From: Aquificota bacterium | GTDB taxonomy: Bacteria > Aquificota > Aquificia > Aquificales > QOAS01 | Direction: 5' to 3' | Length of the DNA stretch: 36,639 bases | Assembly (NCBI GenBank): GCA_013154305.1 | Contig: JAADCT010000021.1 | Span: forward strand, 1 to 36,639 | Shown here: positions 8,676 to 17,505 of the stretch, in pieces | How positions within the stretch are numbered: the stretch's first letter is position 1 | Layout: every line of letters begins with the position of its first letter | Notes under the pieces: model-generated | What the model saw: only the letters and a program-made list of their open reading frames with translations | What the model was told of the DNA's origin: nothing | The model's database searches: none | Made by a program: the position numbers and the translations under genes

Positions 8676-9554
8676 ATGGCAAGGCGGATAGCCGTCGTTT
8701 ACGGCGGTCCCTCCTCCGAGTCGGCCGTTTCGGCAAAGAGCGCCCGCGCCGTTTTGGAGGCCCTCCGGCGCCTCGGTTTTGAGGCCGAGGGCTTTGAACT
8801 GGAGCCCGGGGTCTGCCGCCGCCTTTTGGAGTTTAAACCCGACAAGGTCTTTCCGGTCCTCCACGGTCGGCCGGGCGAGGACGGCTCCTTTCAGGGGATG
8901 CTGGAGATTTTGGGACTGCCCTTCGTGGGGGAGGGGGTGAAGGTTTCGGCCGTTTGTATGGACAAGGACCTTACCAAACGCCTTTTGGTTCAGGCCGGCC
9001 TTCCGACCCCCCGCTGGAAGACGCTGAGGAGTTTGAAGGACCTCGAGGGGCTTGAAGAACTTTTTCTGCCGGCGGTGGTAAAGCCGGCCGAGGAGGGTTC
9101 CAGCATCGGACTTTCGGTCGAAAGGACCGCCGAGGGGGTAAAAAGGAGCGCGGAAAAGCTCCTAAAGGCGGGCAAAAAGGTCCTGGTGGAGGAGTTTGTC
9201 CCGGGCCGGGAGTTTACCGCCGGCTTCGTCAAGGGCCGCGTCCTTCCGCCGCTGGAGATTAAACCGAAGGGGGGCCTCTACGACTTCAGGGCCAAGTACA
9301 CCGAGGGGCTGACCGAATTCGAGCCGGCGCCCGAGCCCCTGGCGTCCGAACTGCGAAAGCTTACGGAGGCGGTGGTCCGCACGCTCGAGGTAAGGGAGCT
9401 TTGCCGCGTCGACTTTCGCGTCGACCCGGAGGGCAGACCCTTCGTTTTGGAGGTAAACACCATTCCGGGACTGACGCCCACCAGCCTGCTTCCCAAAATG
9501 GCCGCCCTGGCCGGCCTCGACTTCGACCGATTGGTGTTTTTACTCGTAAACTAA
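8676..9554 (+). CDS. ddl: D-alanine--D-alanine ligase
   Basis: Ddl makes D-Ala-D-Ala for peptidoglycan precursors. The 292-residue protein has the N-terminal VVYGGPSSE loop, the ATP-grasp segments PAVVKPAEEGSSIGLS and VLVEEFVPGREFTAG, and the metal-binding C-terminus CRVDFRVDP...FVLEVNTIPGLTPTSLLP. The start has no Shine-Dalgarno sequence; TATGCT at 8659-8664 lies 11 bases before the ATG, as for a near-leaderless mRNA. It begins the ddl-ftsQ-ftsA-ftsZ division cluster, a standard arrangement. Confidence 0.95.
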   Translation: MARRIAVVYGGPSSESAVSAKSARAVLEALRRLGFEAEGFELEPGVCRRLLEFKPDKVFPVLHGRPGEDGSFQGMLEILGLPFVGEGVKVSAVCMDKDLTKRLLVQAGLPTPRWKTLRSLKDLEGLEELFLPAVVKPAEEGSSIGLSVERTAEGVKRSAEKLLKAGKKVLVEEFVPGREFTAGFVKGRVLPPLEIKPKGGLYDFRAKYTEGLTEFEPAPEPLASELRKLTEAVVRTLEVRELCRVDFRVDPEGRPFVLEVNTIPGLTPTSLLPKMAALAGLDFDRLVFLLVN

Positions 9555-9586
9555 AAACCTAATTATCATCAAACTCTTAGACGGCC

Positions 9587-10285
9587 ATGTTTTTCAAAAG
9601 GCGTTTTTCGCTCGAGGGGGGGCTCTTTCTCTTTCTGGTCGGGGGTGCCTTCTTCGTTATTTTATACAGTCCCACCCTGATAGAGGTCTTTCCCCTCTTT
9701 AAGGTCCGACACTTGGAGGTGAAGGTCTCCGACCCCTCGGTGGAGGAGGCCGTTCGGCGGGCCCTGGCCGAGTTTAAAAACAACTGGCTCCTCCTTAGGT
9801 TGAACTTCGAAAGGTTTGAAAACCGCGTTAGGGAAGAGACCGACTTTTACGCCGAAAGGGTTTTTCTCAAGCGTTTTGACCCCTTTGGGGGGAGGCTGGA
9901 GGTTGAGGTTTCCCTCAACCGGCCCGCGTTTTTGCTCAACGACCGCTGGCTGGTGGCCGAAAGCGGCCGGGTCTTTCGGGCGCCCCTTTCGGGCGAACTT
10001 CCCCGGATTTACGACCCCACGGGGGAGTGGAGACCGGGCGACCTCTACGGCGGTGAGAGGCTCAAACTCTTTTCCTACTGGAGGGAGCGCTTCGGCGTAA
10101 AAACCGTCGAGGTCGGGGAGGGTTTCGTCCGCGCCGAAGGTGAGAAGCTTTCCTTCAAGCTCCCCTCGGCGGAGCGGTTTCCCGCCGAAACGGTCAAACA
10201 AATCGAAACGATTTTTCCCGAAAGGAGGGTCTCCTTAAACCTTTACGGCTCTAAGAGTGCGGCGGTCAAAATATATAAGGAGTAA
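9587..10285 (+). CDS. ftsQ: Cell division protein FtsQ/DivIB-like
   Basis: Identity rests on position (between ddl and ftsA) and topology. A short basic N-terminus (KRR) is followed by one membrane helix at about residues 12-27. A POTRA-like periplasmic domain comes next (FPLFKVRHLEVKVSDPSVEEAVRRAL, about 35-65) with LEVEVSLNRPAFLLNDRWLVAESGRVFRAP, which matches FtsQ's conserved bridge between POTRA and beta domains. FtsQ links early cytoplasmic division proteins to septal peptidoglycan synthesis. Sequence similarity in this family is low, so the call is mainly structural. Confidence 0.8.
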   Translation: MFFKRRFSLEGGLFLFLVGGAFFVILYSPTLIEVFPLFKVRHLEVKVSDPSVEEAVRRALAEFKNNWLLLRLNFERFENRVREETDFYAERVFLKRFDPFGGRLEVEVSLNRPAFLLNDRWLVAESGRVFRAPLSGELPRIYDPTGEWRPGDLYGGERLKLFSYWRERFGVKTVEVGEGFVRAEGEKLSFKLPSAERFPAETVKQIETIFPERRVSLNLYGSKSAAVKIYKE

Positions 10286-10291
10286 ATAAAA

Positions 10292-11584
10292 ATGGGTAAA
10301 GTTGGAGTTGTAGACCTCGGTAGCGGATACTTCAAAGCGGTCATAGCGGACGAGCAGGCCAACGTCGAGGCCGCCTACGAACTTCGCTCGAGGGGCGTCG
10401 AAAGGGGCGCCGTGGTAAAAAGCTCGCTGGCGAGAAAGCTTCTAAAGGACGTAATAGTGGGGGCCGAGGCTTCGGTAAACGGTTCCAAGCCCGACGGCTA
10501 CCACGTCCTGCTCTCCCATCCCTCCCTCAAGTCGCAAAACGTCAGGGTTTCCCTCGACTTTCAGGACGAAATGCGCGAAATTACGGAGGCCGAAATCGAG
10601 GAGCTGGTTAAAAAGGCCAAGGCCAGCGCCGACGAGGTCGGCTACGAAATCGTCCACGTCGTTCCCCGTTACTTTCTCCTCGACGGGGAGCGCTACTTTG
10701 AGCCCTACGGCCTGGTGGCCTCCAAGTTTGAGGGAGAGTTTCACGTGGTGAAGTTGCCCGTTTCGGTGACGCGGAACGTTTCCCGCCTGCTTACGGGCAT
10801 CGGCTACAAGGCCTACGGCGTCTACTTTCCCGCGCTGATGGCCGGAAAGGCGGTCGAGGAGGGCGACGAGGTCGACTACAACACCCTTTTGATAGACCTC
10901 GGGCACACCACGACCGGCTTCGTCTTTTACGAAAAGGGTGCGCCCCTCGTTAGCGGCGTCGTGCCGGCGGGGGGCAAGGACCTCGTCCAGGCGGTGGCCA
11001 AAACCTTCCGCATTCCCGCCAAGGAGGCGGAAAGCCTGGTTCAGGACTTCGGAACGGTTTTACCCTACTCGGTTGAGGAAACGGAGGAGGTTTCGGTAAA
11101 GGTCCGGGAGGGCCGCGAGGTAAGCCTCAAACTCCGCGACCTGGCCTTCGTTCTCGAAAAGGAGCTCATAGCCCTGCTGGAGGAGGTTTTGCTTCGCCTT
11201 CACAAAAGCGGGGTAAACGTGGACGAGGAACTCGACAGGGTCGTTCTGGTCGGGGGCCTGACCCAACTGAGGGGGGTAAAGGAGCTCCTGGAGGAGGCCC
11301 TGGAGAGGGAGGTGGTCTTGGGCATTCCCTACGCGGCCGACCAGTTTTCGGGAAAGGTCCACAATCCGATGTTTGCCCCCGCGGTGGGAACGATTTTCTA
11401 CCTTCAGGACCTCAGCTGGAAGGTCGAGGACGGTTTGGGGGACCTGTTTGGCCTGCCCGAAACGGAGGCGGAGCCGCCCCTCGAGCCGCTGCCGCCGGCC
11501 GAAGGGGCGCCCGAGGAGCCCAAGAAAAAGGGCCTTTTCGGCAGGATAATAGGCTTCTTTAAGGGCATCTTTTCGGAGGACTGA
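10292..11584 (+). CDS. ftsA: Cell division protein FtsA
   Basis: FtsA is the actin-like membrane tether of FtsZ. The 430-residue protein has the phosphate-1 loop VGVVDLGSGYFKAV near the N-terminus, the phosphate-2 loop TLLIDLGHTTTGFV, and the adenosine loop VVLVGGLTQLRGV. An acidic, Pro-rich linker leads to a C-terminal amphipathic helix (GLFGRIIGFFKGIF) that should insert into the membrane. An AAGGAG Shine-Dalgarno sequence lies upstream, and ftsZ starts three bases after its stop. Confidence 0.95.
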   Translation: MGKVGVVDLGSGYFKAVIADEQANVEAAYELRSRGVERGAVVKSSLARKLLKDVIVGAEASVNGSKPDGYHVLLSHPSLKSQNVRVSLDFQDEMREITEAEIEELVKKAKASADEVGYEIVHVVPRYFLLDGERYFEPYGLVASKFEGEFHVVKLPVSVTRNVSRLLTGIGYKAYGVYFPALMAGKAVEEGDEVDYNTLLIDLGHTTTGFVFYEKGAPLVSGVVPAGGKDLVQAVAKTFRIPAKEAESLVQDFGTVLPYSVEETEEVSVKVREGREVSLKLRDLAFVLEKELIALLEEVLLRLHKSGVNVDEELDRVVLVGGLTQLRGVKELLEEALEREVVLGIPYAADQFSGKVHNPMFAPAVGTIFYLQDLSWKVEDGLGDLFGLPETEAEPPLEPLPPAEGAPEEPKKKGLFGRIIGFFKGIFSED

Positions 11585-11587
11585 GGG

Positions 11588-12697
11588 ATGGATAGCATAA
11601 ATCCGACCGTTATTAAGGTTATCGGCGTCGGCGGAGCCGGCTGCAACGCCGTCAACCGGATGGTCGAGGACGGCATCGAGGGGGTCGAGGTCTACGCCAT
11701 AAACACCGACGTTCAGCACCTCAGCACCCTGAAGGTTCCCAACAAAATTCAAATCGGAGAGAAGATAACGAGGGGTTTGGGCGCCGGTTCGAGGCCCGAA
11801 ATCGGCGAGCAGGCCGCCCTCGAGGACATCGACAAAATTAAGGAGATTATTCAGGACGCCGACATGGTGTTTATAGCCGCCGGTTTGGGCGGCGGAACGG
11901 GAACGGGCGCCGCTCCCGTCATCGCCCAGGTGGCAAAGGAGCTCGGAAAGCTCACCGTGGCGGTCGTTACCATGCCCTTTCGCTTCGAGGGCAAGCAGCG
12001 CATGGAGATAGCCAAAAGGGGTCTCGAGCGGATTAAGGAAACGACCGACGCCTACATAGTCGTTCACAACCAGCGGCTTCTCGAAATGGGCATGCCGGAC
12101 CTGAAGCTTTCGGAAGCGTTCCGCATGGTCGACCAGGTGCTCTCCAAGGCCGTCCGCGGAATAACCAAGGTGGTCGTGGAGCCGGCGCTCATCAACATAG
12201 ATTTTGCCGACGTTCAAACGGTTCTGCGCGACGGCGGGCTGTCGCTCATAGGTATAGGCGCCGCCTCGGGCGAAAACCGCATCGAGGAGGCCATCGACCA
12301 GGCCATCCGCTCGCCGCTTCTGGAGGGTGAAAGCATCAAGGGAGCCAGCAGGCTGATAGTCACCTTCTGGGCCGACGAAAACATCACCTTGGCCGACCTC
12401 GATTACGCGATGCAAAAGATTGAAAATGAACTGGCGACCGACAACCTCGTAGTCTTCGGCGCCACCCTGGTTCCCGAAACCGACAAGTTTGAGGTCACGA
12501 TTATAGCCACCGGCTTTGAGCAAACGCCGCCCTATCGCAAGGAGGGCCTGACCCAGAAGGTGGTCAAAAAGGCCGAGGAGGCCGCAAAGCCGGCCCAACC
12601 GGCCGAGGAAAAGCCCGCCGCCCAGCCGGTCCAAAGGAAAGAGGACCTCTCGGGTGAAATTCCCGCCATTTTGAAAAAGCTCCGCCGCATGCGCTGA
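11588..12697 (+). CDS. ftsZ: Cell division GTPase FtsZ
   Basis: This tubulin homologue polymerises into the division ring. The 369-residue protein shows IKVIGVGGAGCNAVNRM at the N-terminus, the tubulin signature GGGTGTG (101-107), and the T7 loop NIDFADVQTV needed for GTP hydrolysis. An Ala/Pro/Glu-rich linker ends in the basic C-terminal peptide EIPAILKKLRRMR, which would bind FtsA. Length and order are fully standard. Confidence 0.98.
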   Translation: MDSINPTVIKVIGVGGAGCNAVNRMVEDGIEGVEVYAINTDVQHLSTLKVPNKIQIGEKITRGLGAGSRPEIGEQAALEDIDKIKEIIQDADMVFIAAGLGGGTGTGAAPVIAQVAKELGKLTVAVVTMPFRFEGKQRMEIAKRGLERIKETTDAYIVVHNQRLLEMGMPDLKLSEAFRMVDQVLSKAVRGITKVVVEPALINIDFADVQTVLRDGGLSLIGIGAASGENRIEEAIDQAIRSPLLEGESIKGASRLIVTFWADENITLADLDYAMQKIENELATDNLVVFGATLVPETDKFEVTIIATGFEQTPPYRKEGLTQKVVKKAEEAAKPAQPAEEKPAAQPVQRKEDLSGEIPAILKKLRRMR

Positions 12698-12734
12698 CCC
12701 CTTTTCCTTTATCCGGTCTTTTTTCAAACCTTTC

Positions 12735-12748
12735 CCCTTTCGGAAGGG
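12735..12748 (+). terminator. Possible terminator after ftsZ
   Basis: CCCTT-TCGG-AAGGG forms a five-pair stem followed by CCTCTTTTG, 38 bases after the ftsZ stop. The T-run is short, so efficiency is uncertain. The rest of the ftsZ-tsf gap (12698-12837) holds a second hairpin and the tsf promoter candidate. Confidence 0.45.
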
Positions 12749-12789
12749 CCTCTTTTGAACCTTTTGTAGGGACGGGAGGCGCCGGAGCG

Positions 12790-12812
12790 CCCTTTCGGTC
12801 AAAGGGTAAAAT
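12790..12812 (+). promoter_or_regulatory. tsf promoter candidate with inverted repeat
   Basis: CCCTTT-CGGTC-AAAGGG (12790-12806) is a perfect six-pair inverted repeat directly followed by TAAAAT (12807-12812), a good -10 hexamer. No clear -35 is visible. The transcript would start near 12819 and place GGAGG (12823-12827) 10 bases before the tsf ATG. The repeat could be an operator or an RNA hairpin of a longer transcript. Confidence 0.35.
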
Positions 12813-12837
12813 AGTTCCTTTCGGAGGTAAAAGGGAC

Positions 12838-13728
12838 ATGGCAAAGGTTGACATGAACTTGGTCAAACAGCTCAGGGAGATGACGGGCGCCGGCATGCTC
12901 GACTGCAAGAAGGCGCTCGAGGAGGCCGGCGGGGACCTGGAAAAGGCGAAGGAAATTCTCAGGAAAAAGGGTTTGGCCAAGGCGGCCAAGAAGGCTTCGC
13001 GCGAGACCAAGGAGGGGTTGGTCGTTGCCGCCGGCGACGCCAAGAGGGGCGTTTTGCTGGAGGTGAACTGCGAGACCGACTTCGTCGCCAGAAACGAGCT
13101 CTTTCAGGACTACGTTAGGAAGATTGCCGAGCTGATTGCCCGCGAGGAGAAGTTCAAAAACGCGGGTCTCGGCGACGTTGAGGAGCTCAAACGCACCGAA
13201 ATAGAGCCGGGCAAGGACGTGGACACCTTCGTTAAGGAGGCGATAGCCAAAATCGGCGAAAACATTCAGATTAAGCGCTTTGCCCGCTTTGACGCCGAGG
13301 AGCCGGGCGCGACGGTGGCCACCTACATCCACCCGCCGGGAAGGATAGGGGCTATCGTCGAGGTCGTTTGCGAGCCGCCCGAGCTGTGCGAGCGGCCCGA
13401 GGTTCAGGAGCTCATCAAGGACGTGCTCCTTCAAATCGCCGCCATGAGGCCCGAATACCTCTCGCCGGAGGAGGTTCCCGCCGAGGTGGTCCAAAAGGAG
13501 AAGGAGATTTACGTCGAGCAGGCCCGCAGGGAAGGAAAGCCGGAACACATTCTCGAGCGCATCGCCGAGGGCAAACTCAAGAAGTTCTTCCAAGAAAAGA
13601 CCCTGCTGGAGCAACCCTTCATTAAGGAGGAGAAAAAGTCGATTAGGAAACTGGTCGACGAGGTTTCGAAGAAGGTCGGCGGTAAGGTGACCATTAGGAG
13701 GTTCGCCCGCTTCGAGCTGGGCCAGTAA
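12838..13728 (+). CDS. tsf: Elongation factor Ts
   Basis: EF-Ts recycles EF-Tu by nucleotide exchange. The 296-residue protein opens with a UBA-like domain (VKQLREMTGAGMLDCKKALEEAGGD), then the core with the classic CETDFVARN motif and the C-terminal EKTLLEQPFIK segment. It has a Shine-Dalgarno GGAGG. tsf usually follows rpsB; here rpsB is absent and tsf stands between ftsZ and kdsB with its own leader. Confidence 0.97.
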   Translation: MAKVDMNLVKQLREMTGAGMLDCKKALEEAGGDLEKAKEILRKKGLAKAAKKASRETKEGLVVAAGDAKRGVLLEVNCETDFVARNELFQDYVRKIAELIAREEKFKNAGLGDVEELKRTEIEPGKDVDTFVKEAIAKIGENIQIKRFARFDAEEPGATVATYIHPPGRIGAIVEVVCEPPELCERPEVQELIKDVLLQIAAMRPEYLSPEEVPAEVVQKEKEIYVEQARREGKPEHILERIAEGKLKKFFQEKTLLEQPFIKEEKKSIRKLVDEVSKKVGGKVTIRRFARFELGQ

Positions 13729-13756
13729 AGGGCCCCCTTTTATCCTTTTCCTCCCT

Positions 13757-14482
13757 ATGGAGGACTTTCTCGTCGTCGTTCCCGCCCGTTTGGGTTCGAC
13801 CCGTCTTCCCAACAAACCTTTAAAGGTCCTGGCCGGAAAGCCCCTGATTCGTTGGGTGGTGGAGAACTTGGTCCGCGAGGGGTTTAAGGTTTTGGTCGCC
13901 GCCGACAGTCAAAAGGTCGCCGAGGTCGTGAGGGACCTGGCGGAGGTGATTTTAACGCCGCCCGAACTGCCCAGCGGAAGCGACCGCGTCGCCTACGCCC
14001 TCCGAAAGAGGGGCTTTTTCCCCCCCTTCGTGGTGAACTATCAGGGCGACGAGCCCTTCGTCTACCGCGAGGACCTGGAGAGGTTGGTAAAAGCCCTCCG
14101 GGAGGGGGCCGAGGTTGCCACGCTGGCCACCCCGATAGCCGACGAGGAGACCTTCCGCGACCCCAACGCCGTTAAGGTGGTTTTGGACCAAAGGGACTTC
14201 GCCCTCTACTTTTCGCGGTCGCCGATACCCTATCCGCGAAGCGGCTTTTTTACCTCCCCTTTAAAGCACGTGGGCGTCTACGCCTTTCGGACGGAGGTGC
14301 TCTTTAAGTTCACCGAGGCCGACCCGACGCCGCTGGAGAGGACCGAAGGTCTGGAGCAACTGCGGCTTTTGGAAAACGGCTACCGCATAAGGGTGATTTT
14401 GACGGAAAACTACTACCGCGGCGTGGACACCGAGGCCGACGCCCGCGAGGTTGAAAGGGTCCTCAAAAAACTTTACGGGTAG
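13757..14482 (+). CDS. kdsB: 3-deoxy-manno-octulosonate cytidylyltransferase (CMP-Kdo synthetase)
   Basis: KdsB activates Kdo with CTP for the inner core of lipopolysaccharide, so the cell has an outer membrane. The 241-residue protein begins with the nucleotide-binding [14 protein letters not shown] (9-22), has [13 protein letters not shown] and [10 protein letters not shown] in the middle, [11 protein letters not shown] in the Kdo-binding half, and ends with [14 protein letters not shown], where Asp binds metal. There is no Shine-Dalgarno sequence before the ATG. Its last ten bases overlap the end of the opposing yidD gene. Confidence 0.96.
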   Translation: MEDFLVVVPARLGSTRLPNKPLKVLAGKPLIRWVVENLVREGFKVLVAADSQKVAEVVRDLAEVILTPPELPSGSDRVAYALRKRGFFPPFVVNYQGDEPFVYREDLERLVKALREGAEVATLATPIADEETFRDPNAVKVVLDQRDFALYFSRSPIPYPRSGFFTSPLKHVGVYAFRTEVLFKFTEADPTPLERTEGLEQLRLLENGYRIRVILTENYYRGVDTEADAREVERVLKKLYG

Positions 14483-14682
14483 TCGACGCCGCCGCGGCTC
14501 CAGGGGTGGCACCTCAAAATCCGCCAGAGGGCCTTCAGCGTCCCCTTAAGGGGTCCGTACTTTTTCAGCGCCAAAACGGCGTATTCGGAACAGGTGGGCT
14601 CGTAGCGGCACGAGTGGGGAAAGAGGGGCGAAATCGCCCTCTGATAGAACCGGATGAGGAGAACGAGCAGGCGGGTCACCAT
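14473..14682 (-). CDS. yidD: Membrane protein insertion efficiency factor YidD
   Basis: YidD is a small amphipathic membrane-associated protein that helps YidC insert inner-membrane proteins. The 69 residues contain the whole family signature: [24 protein letters not shown] near residues 12-35, LKKYGPLKG, and the C-terminal [15 protein letters not shown]. It follows murB on the same strand after 28 bases and converges with kdsB, overlapping it by ten bases. Confidence 0.95.
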   Translation of the reverse strand: MVTRLLVLLIRFYQRAISPLFPHSCRYEPTCSEYAVLALKKYGPLKGTLKALWRILRCHPWSRGGVDYP

Positions 14683-14710
14683 CGGCGGTCTTTAAGGATT
14701 TTAAACCCTT

Positions 14711-15580
14711 TTAGGGGTCGCCGACGAGGCGGACCTCCTCCTCGAGGAGGACGCCGAAACTCTTTAGGACCCTTTCCTTGGCCAGTTCGAGGAGGTATAG
14801 GACCTCCGAGAGGGTGGCCGAGCCCGACAGGTTTACCAAAAAGTTGGCGTGTCCTTTCCAAAAGCAAAGTCCCCCCTCGGTGCAAAAGCCCTTCAGTCCG
14901 ACCTCCTCGAGGAGCCTTCCGGCGTAGAAACCTTTGGGGTTTTTGAAGGTGGAGCCGGCCGTGGGGAGGTGGAGGGGCTGGCTTTTTTTCCGGCGGCGGT
15001 TCAGTTCGCGCACCCTTTCGGCCACGGGAAAGTCGGCCTTTTTCAGCCCGAGGAGGACCGAGACGATTATCCCCTTTCGGGGAAAGGGGGAACTGCGGTA
15101 ACCGAAGGGGGGACTTTCCTCCTCGACGAGGTCCCCTTCGGGGGTCAGGTAGCGTACCCTCCGCACGAGCGGGCCGACCTCAAAGCCGTAGGCGCCGGCG
15201 TTCATGGCCGCGGCGCCGCCGACCGTTATCCGCGGAATGCCGAAGAGGCCCTCGAGGCCGGTGAGGTTGAGCTCCAAAACGGGTTTCAGGAGCTCCGAAA
15301 GGGGGGTTCCGGCGCCGGCCTCGATTAGAACCTCGTCCCCTTCGGGGTTTAGGACTTTTACCCACCGGAGGCGGTCGGTCCAAACTACGCAACCTTTGAA
15401 GTTTCCAAAGAGGGTGTTGGAACCCCCTCCGAGGAAAAAGAGTTCGTCCTCGGCCGCCAATTTGGGAAGGAGCTCCTTCAGCTCCCCTACGGAGGAGGGT
15501 CTGAAGAGGCGGCGGGCCCTTTGGCCTACGCGGGCGGTCGTCAGCGGTGCCAGCGGAAAGTCGCGGTAGAGGTTTTTCAT
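14711..15580 (-). CDS. murB: UDP-N-acetylenolpyruvoylglucosamine reductase MurB
   Basis: MurB reduces enolpyruvyl-UDP-GlcNAc to UDP-MurNAc with NADPH and FAD. FAD-binding features are GGGSNTLF (51-58) and GIPRITVGGAAAMNAGAYG; the catalytic region has PTAGSTFKNP and the C-terminus contains VNLSGSAT. I chose the ATG at 15580 (MKNLYRDFPLAP, 289 residues). The frame is open 23 codons further upstream, but that extension would run into the region before the divergent E1-like gene and does not resemble the family. The shortened C-terminal part suggests a type I/IIa variant. Confidence 0.94.
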   Translation of the reverse strand: MKNLYRDFPLAPLTTARVGQRARRLFRPSSVGELKELLPKLAAEDELFFLGGGSNTLFGNFKGCVVWTDRLRWVKVLNPEGDEVLIEAGAGTPLSELLKPVLELNLTGLEGLFGIPRITVGGAAAMNAGAYGFEVGPLVRRVRYLTPEGDLVEEESPPFGYRSSPFPRKGIIVSVLLGLKKADFPVAERVRELNRRRKKSQPLHLPTAGSTFKNPKGFYAGRLLEEVGLKGFCTEGGLCFWKGHANFLVNLSGSATLSEVLYLLELAKERVLKSFGVLLEEEVRLVGDP

Positions 15581-15614
15581 CGGTAGACGCAATCGAAACT
15601 TATTATGATTTCTG

Positions 15615-16361
15615 ATGGCGACGGGTGCGGGGGCGCTCCACCCCCACAACTTGGAGCTTTTGGGTAAGGAGGGGGCGGAGGCCCTGAAGGAGCTGAGGAT
15701 TTTGATAGTGGGAGTGGGGGGATTGGGGTCCTTTGCGGCGCTGGAGCTGGCCTACTTGGGCGCCGGACGCCTGATGCTGGTGGACAACGACCGCGTGTCC
15801 CCCTCCAACTTGAACCGCCAGGTTCTCTACGGGGCTTCCGACGTCGGAAAGAGCAAGGTTTTGGTGGCGGCCAAGAAGCTGAGGCAAATCAATCCCGCGT
15901 TGGAGGTGGAGGCCTTCGACGCGCGGCTGACCAAGGCCAACGGCGCCTATCTGGTGGAGCGGGCCGACGTGGTCTTCGACTGCACCGACAACTTCGAGAG
16001 CAAGAGGCTTTTGAACCTCCTTTGTTACAAAAAGCGCAAACCCCTCATCTCGGGCGCCGTGGGCGGTTGGGAGGGATGGGTGGCGACCTTCCCCTTCCAC
16101 AAGGAGGACGAAAGCGTTCCCTGCCTCGAGTGCCTCTTTCCGGGGGACCTGGAGACTTTGAGGGAGATTTCGGAAATTTCCGGTCCCACTTTGGTGACGA
16201 CGGTGGCGGCGGTGGCCAACTTTCAGGTGACCGAACTTTTGAAACTTTTGACCCAAAAGGGGGAGACCTTGGAGGGTAAAACCCTCATCGTGGACACGAA
16301 AAACTACCAGTGCGTTCCGGTTAGGTTGACCAAAAATCCCTCCTGCTCGGTTTGCTCCTAG
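15615..16361 (+). CDS. ThiF/MoeB/HesA-family adenylyltransferase (E1-like)
   Basis: Proteins of this family adenylate the C-terminal glycine of a ubiquitin-like sulfur carrier such as ThiS or MoaD. The 248 residues include the nucleotide loop VGVGGLGS (about 32-39), the arginine finger NLNRQVLY, DCTDNFESK, and a structural zinc site formed by PCLECLF and CSVC. No rhodanese domain is attached. The sulfur carrier itself is not in the window, so MoeB versus ThiF cannot be decided; thiC at 2.2-3.6 kb shows that thiamine synthesis exists. TATTAT at 15601-15606 lies only eight bases before the ATG, so the mRNA is probably leaderless. Confidence 0.9.
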   Translation: MATGAGALHPHNLELLGKEGAEALKELRILIVGVGGLGSFAALELAYLGAGRLMLVDNDRVSPSNLNRQVLYGASDVGKSKVLVAAKKLRQINPALEVEAFDARLTKANGAYLVERADVVFDCTDNFESKRLLNLLCYKKRKPLISGAVGGWEGWVATFPFHKEDESVPCLECLFPGDLETLREISEISGPTLVTTVAAVANFQVTELLKLLTQKGETLEGKTLIVDTKNYQCVPVRLTKNPSCSVCS

Positions 16362-17128
16362 AGCTCCAGCAGAAAGTTTTTTAGCTCGTCGGGCGAGTAA
16401 AAGGTCAGGTCCCCCCTCAGGTTCTCCCTCCGGTGGTCGGGCGAAAAGCTGCAGTGGGCGTAGGTCAGGTTCCGGTCGCCGTAAGCCTCCTTGTAGCCTT
16501 CGGCCATTCTCTTGTCGGAAACGGTGTCGCCGAAGTAATACTTTTCGTCGGCGGGCGAGGCCCCGAGCTTTTCCAGCGCCAGCTTGAGGGCGTAAGGGTT
16601 GGGCTTTTTGAGCTCCAGCTTTTCGATTGTGTCGTCGTGGACGATTGCGTCAAACTTGTCCAGCAGGTTGAACTTTTCGAACGAGTAGAGGAGGTCGGCC
16701 TCGGGCCGCCCGGTCACCACCCCGAGGCGGTACTTTTTTCTCTTCAGCCACTCGAAGACGAACGGCTCTATCAAAAGCCTCTCGCGGTCCTTGAGTTTTT
16801 CAAAGTGCCTTATAAAGGTTTCGGTGACCTCCTCGACCGAAAGGGGAATGTTGAACTCCTCCTTCAAACATTCGGCGACGGCGTTTTGACACCTCTTTGA
16901 GAGTTCGACGACCCTTTCGAAGGGCACGCCGTACTTGAGGTGGGCCAGCGCGGCGTAGGTTGCGTAGTAGTCGTTGTTTATGCCGAAGCCGAACTTCAGC
17001 CTCTTTACCTCCCCGAGGGGAACCTCCCTTTTCAGGTACTCCTCGAGGGTTTTCTTTATGGCGACGTGGTAGGTTTGCGAAACGTCGACGATGACCCCGT
17101 CGACGTCAAAGATGAGGACCTTTCCCAT
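16358..17128 (-). CDS. HAD-superfamily hydrolase (subfamily IA)
   Basis: The 256-residue protein has HAD motif [12 protein letters not shown] (7-17; nucleophile D8 and acid D10), motif II VVTGRPE, and motif [13 protein letters not shown] with [13 protein letters not shown]. The stretch after motif I ([19 protein letters not shown]) resembles the HAD group once annotated near histidinol/imidazoleglycerol-phosphate enzymes (the TIGR01548 type, from memory). A helical cap lies between motifs I and II. The substrate is unknown. It converges with the E1-like gene with a four-base overlap and diverges from acylphosphatase across 26 bases. Confidence 0.85.
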   Translation of the reverse strand: MGKVLIFDVDGVIVDVSQTYHVAIKKTLEEYLKREVPLGEVKRLKFGFGINNDYYATYAALAHLKYGVPFERVVELSKRCQNAVAECLKEEFNIPLSVEEVTETFIRHFEKLKDRERLLIEPFVFEWLKRKKYRLGVVTGRPEADLLYSFEKFNLLDKFDAIVHDDTIEKLELKKPNPYALKLALEKLGASPADEKYYFGDTVSDKRMAEGYKEAYGDRNLTYAHCSFSPDHRRENLRGDLTFYSPDELKNFLLEL

Positions 17129-17154
17129 GGAAAGGTTTTAATTTATTCCCTTCG

Positions 17155-17436
17155 ATGGCCCAAAAGAGGCTCCACGCCTTTATTTCGGGACGCGTTCAGG
17201 GCGTCGGTTTTCGATACTACACCGAGCAGAGGGCCAACCTCTACGGCCTGACGGGGTGGGTGAGGAACCTGCCCGACGGCCGCGTCGAGGTGGTGGCCGA
17301 GGGCGACGAGGTTCTCCTCCGCGAGTTTTTGGAGGACCTCAAGAAGGGCCCTCCCCTGGCCCGCGTCGACCGAATTGAGGTCCGCTGGGAGGAGCCCACC
17401 GGCGAGTTTTTGGAGTTTTACATCCGCCGCGACTGA
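17155..17436 (+). CDS. acyP: Acylphosphatase
   Basis: Acylphosphatases cleave carboxyl-phosphate bonds such as that of acetyl phosphate. The 93-residue protein has the substrate-binding VQGVGFRYY with catalytic R20 and the second catalytic residue N38 in [17 protein letters not shown]. Length and fold signature match the single-domain family. It has no Shine-Dalgarno sequence; TAATTT at 17139-17144 precedes the ATG by ten bases. Confidence 0.96.
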   Translation: MAQKRLHAFISGRVQGVGFRYYTEQRANLYGLTGWVRNLPDGRVEVVAEGDEVLLREFLEDLKKGPPLARVDRIEVRWEEPTGEFLEFYIRRD

Positions 17437-17505
17437 ACCTTTTCTTGGTAAGTCGGCCCCTTTTTCCTTTCGTCGTCGACTCCTAATTTTTCTCCACTTG
17501 CGGCG

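Noticed and set aside
11060-12844. A 594-codon open frame on the minus strand opposite ftsA-ftsZ
   Set aside because: It mirrors ftsZ codons in a strongly biased sequence and resembles no protein; ftsA and ftsZ are certain.
15580-15649. Longer MurB start 23 codons upstream
   Set aside because: The added residues have no family similarity and would cover the promoter region of the divergent E1-like gene.
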